From: Eucommia ulmoides
Taxonomy: Eukaryota; Streptophyta; Magnoliopsida; Garryales; Eucommiaceae
Assembly: GCA_016647705.1 (NCBI GenBank)
Contig: CM028327.1
Coordinates: forward strand, 4,349,726 to 4,413,725
DNA length: 64,000 bases
Reading direction: 5' to 3'
The number at the start of each line of letters is the position of its first letter. The stretch's first letter is position 1. The notes beneath the pieces were generated by a model. That model saw only the letters and a program-made list of their open reading frames with translations, searched no databases and was not told where the DNA came from. The translations under genes were made by a program, and so were the position numbers. Shown here piece after piece: positions 24,416-36,797 of this stretch.

Positions 24416-24944
24416 GAAAATGATGAGGTTTATAATTTTCTTTTTAACCAATAATAAATAAATACCATTACATTTGGGTTCCATTTTATTCCATTGATTT
24501 CCTCAATAGTTTTTTTATTGTCTTCCATCTCATCTCTAATGAGTTGTTTGTCTTTTCATAAGATGGTAAGAAAATAACTATTTTCAATGGCATTGTCTTT
24601 CTTTTGCATAGAAGAAGTTTAAACGAAAAAGGAAAAATAGGAAGTGGTTGCACATAAATGTTCTACATACCATTTTTAACAGTACACAACAAATAACCTG
24701 TCTCTAAAGAATATTGTCTCCGAAATGTCATTGTTTACAAATATTTTAGAAGCACTAGTGGATGATAAGGTACAGTCTCCAATTAATAAACAATTTGAAT
24801 TTAATTTATAGAGTGAGTGCATGTTTTTTTGTAAAACAATAAAAAAGGCATATTGTCGGAGGTTATTCTTCTACAAAGACAGAAGTTGTAATGAAACTTT
24901 ACTAATAAATAAACATTGATATATGTTTTAATGTAGATAGCAAA

Positions 24945-26054
24945 TTATATAAAGGAATTAATTGGATTTTTTACAGCACTTTTGAATGTCTTCACATTAG
25001 TTGAAGTAATACCCATCATGTATGACCCATCGTTTGAAAATAAAATATTTTCATCGACTTGATTAGTCACACTTCCCCATAAGGTAGCTCTAATTTTGAT
25101 GTCTCTATTAAAAAGAGAGAGAGATAAAATAGCATCGTAATATGGATTATTCAAATGTTTGGTAGTTTTTATATTATAAATTACTAATGTACGTCGATAA
25201 AATGTGAAACTAACTTGCACTTCAATATTAACATTTCTTTTTGGAGTTACAGTAGTGCCAATTTTTGTTGTTTTACACTCTCCAATAGTAATAACTTTCT
25301 CAATGACATCTGTCAGTAGTGGCAAACAACAATAAGTAAATATTATTTCTTAAATATGTAGCGATGTTAAAATTTATTGGTATTTTTAAAGAAGAAGGCT
25401 ATGTTACTGATCAAATACAAGGTTATTTCAATTCTACTTTGTAGTTTGTTGTAGGATAAAATATGAAATTTGTGTTGTGAGATGATACTGCATTCTCTAG
25501 CAAATATTCAAACCGACGTTATTGGGAAAAAAAAACATCCTTTGAGTGTTCAGAGTTGGACGATAATGCGAATTTGCAATGCCTACTTTAAAGTTTGTAA
25601 TCATGTATACATTGTCTTCATGAATTTGTTGGTGAAACTTGTCACAACTGATGTTTTTCTTATATAACCATGAATATCATTTCCCTTCTTTTTTTTTTTC
25701 GGTTTCTCAAAGTATCCCCTGCATCACGGTTGGTGGAGACTAATCTCTCGAGGTACTGTCGGGTGTCAGAAGCGGGGACCTTTTCCAATAAAGCACTTTC
25801 CATACACAACCCTTCAAGGTTCCTATAATAATAAGGTACATCATATATTCAGCAGAAAAGTTAGCTTTATATTGTTTATAAAAAGTTATTGATGAATATA
25901 CTTCCTTATCAATAAGTATCATTTCGAGACCTAGTACTTCATTATTTTTTCTGAAATTGAAAGCTTTCCATATTCGACTTGGTTGCAAAATGATTGTCCA
26001 TGTTTCATGTGCCTTCAAAATTTTACTTATTAGGCATAGTAAGACATCCTGCAA
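24945..26054 (-). pseudogene. replication protein A DNA-binding-subunit-like fragment
   Basis: Two parts resemble plant RPA70-like proteins, many of which were carried by Helitron transposons. The upstream part (26054-25740) has the start of the N-terminal OB-fold: ETWTIILQPSRIWKAFNF, then EMILIDKE, after which the frame is lost. The downstream part has PLLTDVIEKV..GECKTTKIG, an intron with GT-AG borders (25105-25214), and IEVQ / RDIKIRATLWGS across the splice, then VDENI and a TSTNVKTFKS end. The LTDVIG..TLWG order is that of the second OB-fold. Later domains (zinc-ribbon OB) are absent, so this is truncated and probably dead. No Helitron helicase or ends were identified nearby. Confidence 0.6.
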
Positions 26055-26589
26055 AAGAGTGAGGGAGGTATTTTCTGTTATAATAACGGGTAAAATATGT
26101 ACTTCTAGAGGTTTACATGATGATAATAATGTTTATGCTATGTAAAAGGACACTTCGAAGTATTTTTATTTATTTGTTTATTAATTTGCAATTATATGTG
26201 TATATGGGAGTATATAAAAAACTGATTTTTTTTTAAAAAAAACAAAAAAAACAAAAAAACAAAAAACAAAACAATTTATATGTATTTATACTTTATATGT
26301 TTGGTTGAGTACTACATTGAACCTGTTACTTTTGTTATGAATGAGAGATTAGTAAACACTTCTTTAAAGACAATGTTGCGTATATTTTATCATAGACATG
26401 TTCATTCAAATTAAGACCTCATAGGCCTTTTTAGTTTGTAATGCCTGAGCTAGCAACATAAAGATTGTCCTTTGCGCGCCCTGCTTTTCAAAAAGGTTAA
26501 GAAAATATGAAATAATAAAGAGTAAAGAGAAAAGTCTTTTTAAAAACGCATGTTTTTTTAGAAAAATACTTAGATTATTTTGAAAATAA

Positions 26590-26830
26590 GGAGTCGTCAC
26601 CTAACAATGGATTTAGTTGGTGTGCTATGTCATTGAATATTTTAGAAAAACAATTTAAAAGGTCCAAGTAAATCTGACTCAAAAAACACAATCAAACCAA
26701 AAATTTACTTAAAAGATTCAGGAGTTGGCTATGCTCGGGGAAGGTGTTAGACACTCCAATACACCCATTCGAAAACGCTACCTTATGTCCTATTAAGTTC
26801 AATTAATTTAATCCTAAATGTTTTGTTTTA
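26590..26830. repeat. LTR-like repeat relic
   Basis: Contains GGAGTCGTCACCTAACAAT and GGGGAAGGTGTTAGACACTCC, wording I associate with dispersed plant LTR sequences. Ends and partner not found; weak call. Confidence 0.35.
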
Positions 26831-27122
26831 TTTTGAAAATATTTTCCTTCTTATAAACTCTTTTTGGTATTTTCTAAATTAGGATGGGACAAGTTTTTGG
26901 TAGTTTTTAAAATATTTCCCTAGTATGACCTTTTACCAAAGAGTTGTTTACACATTAAATGTGTTTTTCTTTTTTTAAACAATTCTGAAAATGGGTTGTT
27001 TTTAACTTATTTACACAACCCAAGTTACCCGGGCTTGGTAACCACGGGTATACAAAAGCAGCTTCCGTTCACAACACCTGGTATACAATGTTTTTATTTA
27101 TTTTTTTCGTTTTTTTTATTTA

Positions 27123-27182
27123 AAACCCGGGGTTGTGGACCCTGGGTTCTATTTAGAACCCGGGGTTCACAACCCCGGGTTT
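27123..27182. repeat. 60-bp GC-rich near-perfect hairpin
   Basis: The left arm 27123-27151 and right arm 27154-27182 are reverse complements over 29 bases with two mismatches and a TT loop. Arms begin AAACCCGGGGTTGTG. The sequence stands out from very A/T-rich surroundings. It could be part of a repeat or a regulatory fold; no function is assigned. Confidence 0.85.
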
Positions 27183-27350
27183 AACCTTTAAAGAAAAAAT
27201 TAAAAAAATAAAAGTATACAAGAGGAGAGAGAAAACTGTAGATAGCACATGGTACTCAGTGCCCTTTCCAACTTCGTGTGGCCTCCTTCCAATTTCATAT
27301 TCCATTTTTAATCAATCAATATCTCTTATCACTTCCCTAAATATATATAT

Positions 27351-29196
27351 TGTTGGCCCAGTAAAATACCCAAGAGGGGGGGTGAATTGGGTAATTAAAA
27401 ATTAATCCAAATATTAGAAAAAAAATACTTTAATAACTCAAATAATTAATTTTAATTCTAAATTAATTATTATCTTTATATCACAGTAAAAATATAAAAT
27501 CAACTAAGTGCACACCAAATAACAAAAATAAATAAAGTAAAGATTACAGCACATCAGAAATTTATACTGATTTATCAAGTTACTCTTAGCTAATCCAGTC
27601 CTCCGAGCCCCACGGAGAGTCGCACCCACTAAACTTAAGATTCCTTTAAAAGTATGAACCAAACCCTCACAAAGATTCTTTTACAGGCTCAGAATCAATT
27701 TTTACAAAATTTTCTTTTCACAGGTTAAGGAATAACCTCTAGTTTTTACAAGCTCTCAAGAATAACTTAATTCTTTTTAACATAAAGGCTAAAAAATCAA
27801 AACCTCACAAAACACTCCAAATATCCTTTTACCCGGTAAGGATTGAACCGTTACAAAATCCACACAAAATAATTCAATTCATGAAGAATTACTACCTCAA
27901 TCTCTTTACAGGAAGAGACCAAAACCAGCTACCCTTTGATTAAATACACACAACAGTATTTAATCTGTCACTCAACTTACCAATTAAAAATTTGACAAGT
28001 GATTTTTCTCACTCGGAGTTTCTACCACCCCAGATAAATTAAAACTCAATTAATATCTCAAAACTAGTGATAGAAAAGTGAGAAACTCAAAATCTGATTT
28101 TAAACAAAAATGGGTAGCACGTAATTGAATACGTAATCAGATTAATTCAAGAAATTGTTTAAAAAATATTTTTCAATAAAAAATCAGAAAAAAAAAATTT
28201 AAAGATCAAATTCCAAAAATTAATCAAGCAATACTATATATAAAGTAATTTGAAAAGATCTCACCCGGAATCTACCGAAAAAAATAATTAGAGCGATATT
28301 ACTTCAGATTCGGTAGCAGTAATGATTCTCAGCAAATGATTCTCAAGAATATCTCGTAGAAAAGCTCTCACAAAAACTCAATATGATTTCTCTTAGAAAA
28401 GCTCAATATAATCTCTTGATTTCTCTTAATCTCTTTTAAATCCTACACAAAAAATGGTTAGTAACGGCTACTTTCAGATTAAAATCCAGAATTTCATAAT
28501 ATCCTGAAATAGACACACAAGTCGACCGACCAAGATCAGCAGTCGACCGCTCGATTCAGGATGTAGCCAAGCCAAAGATTTTGTGCCCATCGGTCGACCT
28601 ATCTGTCGACTTAGAGATTCAAAGAGTTGCATTTATTTTCACAGATCGACCGCGCTGTCGACTTATAGATACAGAGAGTTTATTTTTAAGTACAGGTCGA
28701 CCTACCTGTCGACCGAGAGATACAGAGAGTTTTCATTCTTTGTCCGGTCGACTTACCAGTCGACTTATGAATGCTGGATCACTTTTCTAAACTCGTTTTT
28801 AATTTATTCTTATTGACATTTTCGTCCCTTTAACCAATTTCTTTTCTTGGTTAGCTCCACTAAATACTTAAATTTAATTTTAATTAATTATAAATATTTC
28901 TTTTTCAATTATACATATGAACAAATAATTTAGCTAATTATGATCCTATTAAAAACACACATATTTATAAAAATCTTTTTTGTGTCGTGTATGATCCTAA
29001 TTGGGATATTAAGAGTTGAAATTTAACTTGAGTTATTTTCCCTAGGTTCTTCAAATTTCTCAATCTCTTAATCCTTCATAAACTTTATCATCATATTTTC
29101 ATAATTTGAAACTAATAAATTGAAACACTTAATCAAACTGTTAGTTGCACAAAAAATATCAACCTTTAATTGTCCATCAAAATCTTAAGATCAACA
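27351..29196 (-). repeat. 3' LTR of the SIRE-like element
   Basis: 1846 bp, TGTTG..CAACA ends. It contains four tandem units of about 50-55 bases (28590-28775), each with paired GTCGAC palindromes and a GAGATAC AGAGAGTTT core. The matching LTR is at 34489-36305. Confidence 0.9.
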
Positions 29197-29211
29197 ATCT
29201 CCCCATTTTTT

Positions 29212-30605
29212 ATGATGACAATTAACTTTGATGTTTTCTTTAAAATAATAATATAACCACACTCTCCCTGAATTCGAGAACAAGTTTTATAACTCATTTA
29301 AGAATAAGAATGAAGATATTAAAAATAATCAACAAAGCACAAATATAAAAACAAACTCCCCCTTAAGATATTCAATCAAACATCAACTAATTCTCCCCCT
29401 TGGTCATCTCAAAAAAAAAATTAGGGAGAGGGGAACCAAAAACACTACTCTAGACAAATATCATTATGCCCAAAAACATCATTCTAAACATCTAATCTTC
29501 CTCTATATAATTAAAAATAAGCAAATTCATGCATATGTGAATAATCATAACATTTCAGCAATGTAGCATGATATCAATTAATATCTTCCTAGAATCTAGA
29601 AACGTGTGACTTTTAACGCACTAGAATAGGAAGCATATCTCAAGAATAATTTATCAATCATTCTCATCAACATGTACGATCACTAATTAATTTCAAGCAA
29701 TCTTAATCCTATCAATCAATGAAGTTATCTCAAGTAACATGCTTCTTATAATCATTAACACCCAAAAACATAAATTATATCTCAATCAATAACAATGTTA
29801 ACTCATATCAATCTAGATCTCTTCATAAATATAAGTATTTAAAAATCAAGAGACATAAAACATATGAGAAAAACAGATTATCATGTATATAATAAGATAC
29901 TTGATATCCATAAATATATTCACGTGCAGAAAAATATTAACTTGAAACACTAAGCACAGTTTGCTTGTATTCAAATGATCATATATGGTATCAAAAAGAA
30001 TTCTCATATTTTCATACTAATTTAACTATAAAAATCTTATCATTATCAAATTAAATCATTCAATTCATCTCAATATAAAATATTATGCATTTTAATAAGT
30101 TAAGATGCATAAAAAATCAGCTTAATTCAACTTATTTGTATAAAAGTAAATAGCATAAATGTCAGTACATTATATAAATAATCTTACTAAAGTACATATG
30201 CAACAAATAATTAGCACTATTTAGTGAGACCACAAACACTTGATTAATCTTTTAAATCACATAACATGCTTTAAAATAAACACATGATCACTACTTGATA
30301 TAAGCATATAAAGACATGTTAATACCCCTTAACTAAATGTGATTTTCAGAATCACCATATAATGTTTCTAAAATAACAAATAACCACATCATTGAAAATA
30401 GGTCTTAGAAACCATCACCAACTTACTTATTTGGCAAGTTGGACACATCCCCCTTTAACAAATTTAATGAATTTAAAATGCAGTGGGTTAGGAGTACATT
30501 TTCTATCTTTTGGGACAACTCTGCTCTTTACCTCATTTATACCGATGATTGATTTGGATGCACAATTCTTCTTTGCTTGTTCGTATCCTCTCAACCTTTT
30601 ATTTT
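29212..30605 (-). other. SIRE-like internal region, 3' side, mostly non-coding
   Basis: A/T-rich and closed in all frames over most of its length. The part next to the nested LTR (30605-30427) is open on the - strand and appears to continue the gag-side frame up to a stop at 30427. Its C-terminal half (KSRVVPKDRKCTPNPLHF) is not recognised. No integrase or RT motif found. Confidence 0.55.
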
Positions 30606-30901
30606 TGTAAGACCTCAATCGTAGCACGCATGTCATTAATAGTTGCATTTTAGAGCATTCAGGAAAATACGAGGAAAAATAGTGTTAATTAAAAAATAAA
30701 AAATTAAAAAAAATTAAAAATTAGGGGTCAAATTTCAAATTTAAAAACATTATTCTAAACTTAGGATCCAAATTGTCATTCAATTTATAAAAATTTAACT
30801 GTCAGAGATCAAATTGCAATTTAAGAAACTTATAAATAGTGAATGGAACTCAAAAGAAAACTTTAAGAAAGTTAGGGGAAAAAAGAGCAATTTATTAAAA
30901 G

Positions 30902-30904
<3 letters not shown>

Positions 30905-30966
<62 letters not shown>
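30905..30966. repeat. (TA)n microsatellite, about 30 units
   Basis: Uninterrupted TA/AT dinucleotides inside the nested solo LTR, followed by TGTGTGTG. Confidence 0.95.
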
Positions 30967-30968
<2 letters not shown>

Positions 30969-32469
30969 GTGTGTGTGCCGAGCGTTCAACCGGAGCAGGG
31001 AGATCAGACGTGGGCAACGTGGTAAGCTAAGATCATCTTTTACCACTCAATTCATGCATATAAAAAGGATACATGCAAAAAAATATGGGAATCAAAACAT
31101 TATCAGAAGAGAAAAATCAGAATTTTAGAGAGAGAGGGTTAGGCGGTGCTAGGTTCTCCGGCGTGGTCGTCTGTGTGTGCGTTCTGTTCCATTTCATTAT
31201 TGTGTGTGTGTGTGTGTGAATTCTCTGTTCCGATAAATTTTGGGTATGTGTGTGGGTTCAACCGTTCGTCGTCGAAAAACAGAGGAGAGAGAAAACTGCA
31301 GTTGGTTGTGTGGGTGCAAACGGCGGCGTGAGATGGTCCGCTGGAGTGTGGCTCCTCCGGTGGCGTGCATGTGGGTATGGGTGTTTGTATGTGTGTGTGT
31401 ATGTGTTGCCGATAGTGGTTGGGGAGTGTGTATGTGATCATCGCCAGCGGTGGAAAGATAGAGAGAGAGAAAGGGGTGGACGGCAAGGTGTGCCATTCTG
31501 CTGCGAGAAACCGGAGAGATAGAGAGGTTCGGGCTGTTGTCCGGCAGTGTTCGGTCGGCGTTTGTGTGGGGGTTCTGTTCTGTTGTCTTCGGTGAGGGTG
31601 GTCAAGGGGTTGCATTGGGTTGTGATCAGTGGGATCGCTGGCGGTAAGTAGTGTGAGGTTGTCGTCGGTGGGGAGAGAGAGAGAGAGATGAGACGGCAGG
31701 ACCCGAAAACAAAACAAAAAGAGAACGAGCATTCGCTTGAGCGATGAAACTTCTGGGAACAGATCAGATGAGAGGAGGAGGCTCGCCTAGGCGGTGGAGC
31801 ACCGGCAGCAAACACATGCAGAAGCAGAAAAAGAAATTGTAAGAAGAAAAGAAAAAAAAGAAAAAAATGAGGAAGAAGGGTAAAGGAAAAATTTGCACAA
31901 ACCACCCCACAAAAATTAATAATCCAATCTTGCGGCCGATGAAAAAATTCAGAAAAGGTAGAATCTCGAATATTTTAATATATGTATTTAATTGTCTAAA
32001 TTGAAATAGCGATAGGAAATAGTGAGACCGTTTACATGAATAAATATAAATTCGATATAGGAAATTATAACGGAGTAATATTAGTTAAATAGTAATACTT
32101 CATAATAAAAAAAAAAAAACGAGGAATAGGAAATCTCGTAAACTAGGGCCTGCATTGCATGATTCGGTTATTTTATAAAAAATATTAATTTAAGCCCTGT
32201 CACTATTAGGTTCACAAGCACCGGAGTACTGGTAGAGAATAGGCAATTAAAGTCTTCGAAAACGGATAATCAGGTGCGTGTACTGTCTTCTTGCCAAACT
32301 ATTTCTATATATATATATGATGACATATGTGTTTACTTACACTGTACGATTTCATAAATGATATGGATCAAGTAGATTTTTGGGGTGAGTTGGTAAAATG
32401 AATTTCCGGGGAATTGTTGTTGGTTTCTAAAAAGAAGGATTAAAAAAAATCGTTAGATATGGGTAGTTT

Positions 32470-32740
32470 ATATTCTCTCCATAAGAGGTGTGGATTTTTG
32501 ACGATGTGGTATGAAAATGTATTTCTTCCCGTAAGGGATGTAGATTTTTAACTATACTGATGATTTTGACGATGCCATAGTTGTTCTCCCCGAAAGGCGT
32601 GTGAATTATATTTCTCCTCGTAAGGGGTGTGGATTATATTTCTCCCCGTAAGGGGTGTGGATTCTTCCCATGGGATGTGGATGTTTCTCCCCGTAAGGGG
32701 TGTAGATTATATTTCTCTCCAAAAAGGGGTGTGGATATTT
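32470..32740. repeat. minisatellite with CCCCGTAAGGGG core
   Basis: About eight imperfect copies of a 25-30 base unit, typified by TTCTCCCCGTAAGGGGTGTG followed by GATTA. Each unit contains a short palindrome CCCC..GGGG. The array is inside the solo LTR. Confidence 0.85.
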
Positions 32741-33439
32741 CGTAGAAAGGCATTCCTACGGATGTTACGGTACCGTTGCAACTCCTGATCGTGAGGTTAA
32801 AACAATCACTATGGCTAGCCAGTGTGTGTTGTGGTGGAGTGGTGTTTGAGATTTGATGTTTTACTTATATTGGGTGATTTAAGTGGTGTTTGAGATGTGG
32901 TGTTTTGTTTTACTTATCTTGGGTGATTTACTATGGTGATTGGTATGATTTTATACTAGATAGACTTGGATGGAACTTATCTATATCGCTTTATTTTCAT
33001 TGCTTATATACTGGAGATTTTACGAGTTATGTGGTGTTTATATACTTATGCTTGATCCATATTTAGTGGTGGTAATATTTAGAATGTATTATTATTTTAA
33101 AAATATTTTACTAAGAAGACAGTACACTCGCAGGTACAACAGTTAAGAGTCGGTCCCCTACTAGCACTAGATAGAGTCTGGTATTGGTGTAGTATGAAAA
33201 TATTTTGGGAGGAGCTATCTGAGGCGAACCTGTGAGAGCTTCATTATTGTTATACTTTTGTTGTTATTATAATTCAGGAACAGGTGTGTCCCCAGTTAGA
33301 GATGTTGTATATGGTCAGAATTTGTGGTTGTATATTTTGTATGCACTTTGTCGGTTACTAGTAGGTTTGATGTTAAAGTGAGGTCGTGTCGATGTCACGC
33401 CGGCCCCACGTTGACGGGTGTCTGGGGTGGGGTGTGACA

Positions 33440-34475
33440 TTTTTGCCATTTGATTTATTGATGATTCTCTTTGCACGTATCGCTTGTGGCTTCCTAGTGA
33501 TATCCCATCTTGGATTTTGTACAACCTTTCTCTTTGCACATTTCTCTTGTGGCTTCTTTGCAACTTCACATTTTGTCTTTGGTGCATCTTTTTATTTTAT
33601 ATGAGTCACTTGTGAATCCTTAGTGACTTCATGTCTTGACTTTGATGTAACTTCTTTGTTTGCTTCCTCAGGTCCACTTCCGACATTATGTAATTCTGTA
33701 CAAGACATTTCAATAGTTCTCTTCAATATCCATTTCATATTGGATTCGTCCTTTTTAGACATAAACTTAGAGTTTCGAAACGGATATGATACTTTAACAT
33801 GTCCAACCCTATTACAATAATAATATCTCAAATCCAATTTATCATAGAAAGCACGAGATGTAAAATAAGAATTATTTCTAACAATAACCACATAATTATC
33901 ATTAGCTTATGATGAAGGATGAGACGATAAAACATATTCACTTTATCTAGAAAAATCATTTTCAGAATCTATCGAAATAGACTTAAGGTCGGATTTTGAT
34001 TTTTCAAAAAATTTCTTAAGTAAATCGATTTTAGAAACAAGATCTAACCTTTGCCTGAAAATCATGTCAAAAATATTTTTTTAAAACTCTATTTTCATTT
34101 TCAAGATAATCCATTTTAGAGAGCAAATTATTAATTTCAAAAACAACGTCCGAAAACTCTTTTGTACCACAATAATCATTTAAATACACTTTAGATTTTC
34201 GAACAATTTCTCCACCATTTTCAAAAAAATCAATTTTTATTTTTTAAACTCAAATTCTCTTTAGCAAAAAATAGTGTGAAAAAAAAAATTCATAACAATA
34301 TGGACATTTTCATTATCATCATCTTCATTACTACCACTAAAATCACAAGAATCATAAACTACATTGTCATATAAGGATCTATCACCATCAAGAGAAGATA
34401 CACAAAAAATATTATCCATGGTGTGTGCACATGACCTGTTTAGTTAGGATATTAAGCCTAACGAGCTAAAACCAA
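33440..34475 (-). pseudogene. SIRE-like gag fragment, disrupted
   Basis: The clearest open part is 33891-33592. It contains DKLDLRYYYCNRVGHVKVSYPFRN, which matches the copia CCHC knuckle C-x2-C-x4-H-x4-C except that the first and last Cys are Tyr. Upstream to the primer-binding site the frame is broken by stops. Downstream it is cut by the solo LTR at 33439. Both Cys-to-Tyr changes need a G-to-A transition. Confidence 0.7.
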
Positions 34476-34486
34476 CTCTGATGCCA
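34476..34486 (-). other. primer-binding site of the SIRE-like element
   Basis: Reads TGGCATCAGAG on the - strand, two bases from the LTR edge: a variant of the tRNA-iMet complement TGGTATCAGAG. Confidence 0.8.
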
Positions 34487-34488
34487 AT

Positions 34489-36305
34489 TGTTGGCCCAGT
34501 GAAATACCCAAGAGGGGGGGTGAATTGAGTAATTAAAAATTAATCCAAATATCAAAGAAAAAATACTTTAATAACTCAAATAATTAATTTTAATCCTAAA
34601 TTAATTATTATCTTTATATCACAGCGAAAATATTAAATCAACTAGGTGCACACTAAATAACAAAAATAAATAAAGTAAAGATTGCAGCACACCAGAAATT
34701 TATACTGATTTACCAAGCTACTCTTGGCTAATCCAATCCCCCGAGCCCCACGGAGAGTCGCACCCACTAAACTCAAGATTCCTTTAAAGGTAAGAACCAA
34801 ACTCTTACAAAGATTCTTTTACAGTTTCAGAATCAACATTTACAAAATTTTCTTTTCACAGGCTAAGGAATAACCTCTACTTTTTACAAGCTCTCAAGAA
34901 TAACCTAATTCTTTTTAACACAAAAGCTAAAGAATCAAAATCTCACAAAACACTCCAAATATTCTTTTACCCTGTAAGGAATGAACCATTATAAATTATT
35001 ACCTCAATCTCTTTACAGAAAGAGACCGAAACCAGTTTTCCTTTGATTAAATACACTCAACAGTATTTAATCCGTCACTCAACTTAAAAAATTGACAAGT
35101 GATTTTTCTCACTCGGAGCTTCTACCACCCCAGATAAATTAAAACTCAATTAATATCCCAAAACTAATGATAGAAAAGTAAGAAATTCAAAATCTGATTT
35201 TAAACAAAAATGGATAGCAAGTAATTAAGCACGTAATCAGATTAATTTAAGAAATTATTTCAAAAATATTTTTCAATAAAAAATCAGAAAACTATTTCTA
35301 AAGATCAAATTCCAAAAATTAATCAAGCAATACTATATATAAAGTAATTTGAAAAGATCTCACTCGGAATCCACCGAAAAAAATAATTAGAGCGATGTTA
35401 CTTCAGATTCGGTAGCAGCAATGATTCTCAGCAAATGATTCTCAAGAATGTCTCTTAGAAAAATTCTCACAAAAACTCAATATGATTTCTTTTAGAAAAA
35501 ATCAATATAATTTCTTAATTTCTCTTAATCTCTCTTAAATCCTAACCAAAAAACGGCTAGTAACGACTACTTTCAGATTAAAATCCAAAATTTCATAATA
35601 TTCTGAAACAGACACACAAGTCGACCGACCAAGATCAGCAGTCGATCGCTCGATTCAGGATGTAGCCAAGCCAAATATTTTGTGCCCATCAATCGACCTA
35701 TCTGTCGACTTAGAGATTCAGTGAGTTTCATTTCTCTTCACAGGTCGGCCTCTCTATCGACTTATAGATATAGAGAGTTCATTTTTAAGTACAGGTCGAC
35801 CTACCTGTCGACAAAGAGATACAGAGAGTTTTCCTTCTTTGTCCGGTCGACTTACCTATCGACTTATGAATGTTGGATCACTTTTCTAAACTCGTTTTTA
35901 ATTCATTCTTACTGACATTTTTGCCCTTTTAACCAACTTTTTTTCTTGGTTAACTCCACTAAATAGTTAAATTCAATTTTAATTAATTATAAATATTTCT
36001 TTTTCAATTACACATAGGAGAAAATAATTTAGCTAATTAGGATCCTATTAAAAACACACATATTTATAAAAATTATTAAAAAAAAAAATTGTGTCGTGTG
36101 TGATCCTAATTGGGATATTAAGAGTCAAAATTTAACTTGAGTTGTTTTCCCTAGGTTCTTCAAATTCTTCAATCTCTTAATCCTTCATCATCTTTATCAT
36201 CATATCTTCGTCATTTGGAACTAATAAACTAAAACACTTAATCAAACTGTTAGTTCCACAAGAAATATCAACCTTTAATTGTCCATCAAAATCTTAGGAT
36301 CAACA
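34489..36305 (-). repeat. 5' LTR of the SIRE-like element
   Basis: 1817 bp, matching 27351-29196 along its length, including the GTCGAC tandem units (about 35690-35870). The 45 bases beyond its outer edge (36306-36350) match the polypurine tract and internal edge of the left LTR, which is not expected for a simple 5' LTR. Confidence 0.9.
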
Positions 36306-36350
36306 ATCTTCCTTTTTTTTATGATGACAATTAACTTTGATGTTTTCTTC

Positions 36351-36790
36351 AGTCTGGGCTAAGTGATTCCATTATCGGAATTCACAAACATCAATTAAAA
36401 ATTGAAAAATAATTTATTTATTTTCAAATTTCAATTTCTGTTCCCAGAAAATTATAAACAGAAACAGAATTGCTGCGAAAATTCTGAGAACAGAAACAAA
36501 TTTAAAAAAAAAAATATTTAATTGCTGGTAAGCATTTGAAAGGTAGACAAATTTTGGAGACTAGAAGTGCCATTAAAGTTGATATTAATTGCCTTATGCA
36601 TCCAAACAAAAAACAGAACACAACATAAGAAAATTGAAACAGAAAATTGAAAAACTCATTTGGGATCATAAAATACAAAAACATGCCCTAACCCAGTTCA
36701 TAATTTAACATCCAACATATGAAATAAATTCAATTTGGAGCAAAAACAAACATGATTAGTTAAATTAGCATATTCAGTATTAGGCTCATG
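36351..36790. other. AT-rich, no gene; part of the orphan exon's flank
   Basis: Contains scattered repeats of the words CAGAAACAG and TTCCCAGAA. No feature named. Confidence 0.4.
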
Positions 36791-36797
36791 GGCTTAC

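Larger units (their letters stand above)
30606..33439 (+). mobile_element. solo LTR, Ty3/gypsy type, nested in the SIRE-like element
   Basis: Begins TGTAAGACC and ends GGGGTGTGACA, giving TGT..ACA ends. The DNA on both sides belongs to the SIRE-like internal region, and no primer-binding site follows, so this is a solo LTR of 2834 bp. The flanks are ATTTT and TTTTT, compatible with a 5-bp target duplication with one mismatch. It carries a long (TA)n tract (30905-30966), a GC-richer block (31140-31800) with CT/GA leader-like tracts, and a CCCCGTAAGGGG minisatellite (32470-32740). Strand is assigned from the typical gypsy LTR end before a primer site. Confidence 0.75.
27351..36305 (-). mobile_element. 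SIRE-like Ty1/copia element, non-autonomous, with nested insertion
   Basis: Two LTRs of about 1.8 kb (27351-29196 and 34489-36305) flank an internal region. Both start TGTTGGCCCAGT and end GATCAACA on the + strand, so the - strand has proper TG..CA ends. A primer-binding site (TGGCATCAGAG on -, 34476-34486) adjoins the right LTR, and a polypurine tract (AAAAAATGGGGAGAT on -, 29197-29211) adjoins the left one, fixing the - orientation. Without the 2.8-kb insertion the internal region is only about 2.46 kb and has gag but no integrase or RT, so the copy depends on others. The LTRs differ by many substitutions and a deletion of about 30 bases in the right copy near 34990. Confidence 0.88.

Noticed and set aside
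28581..28816. Open frames with repeated Arg/Ser-rich units
   Set aside because: Translation of the GTCGAC tandem units of the LTR; the equivalent frame recurs in the other LTR at 35682-35915.
30795..31128. Open frames made of Ile-Tyr repeats
   Set aside because: Translation of the (TA)n microsatellite.
31139..31905. Several overlapping open frames on both strands (His/Thr/Pro-rich and Trp/Val-rich)
   Set aside because: They are translations of GT/CA and GA/CT tracts in the GC-richer part of the solo LTR; no domain recognised.
32470..32740. CRISPR-like array of palindromic repeats
   Set aside because: Units are imperfect and directly adjacent without unique spacers, and the context is a plant LTR; it is a minisatellite.
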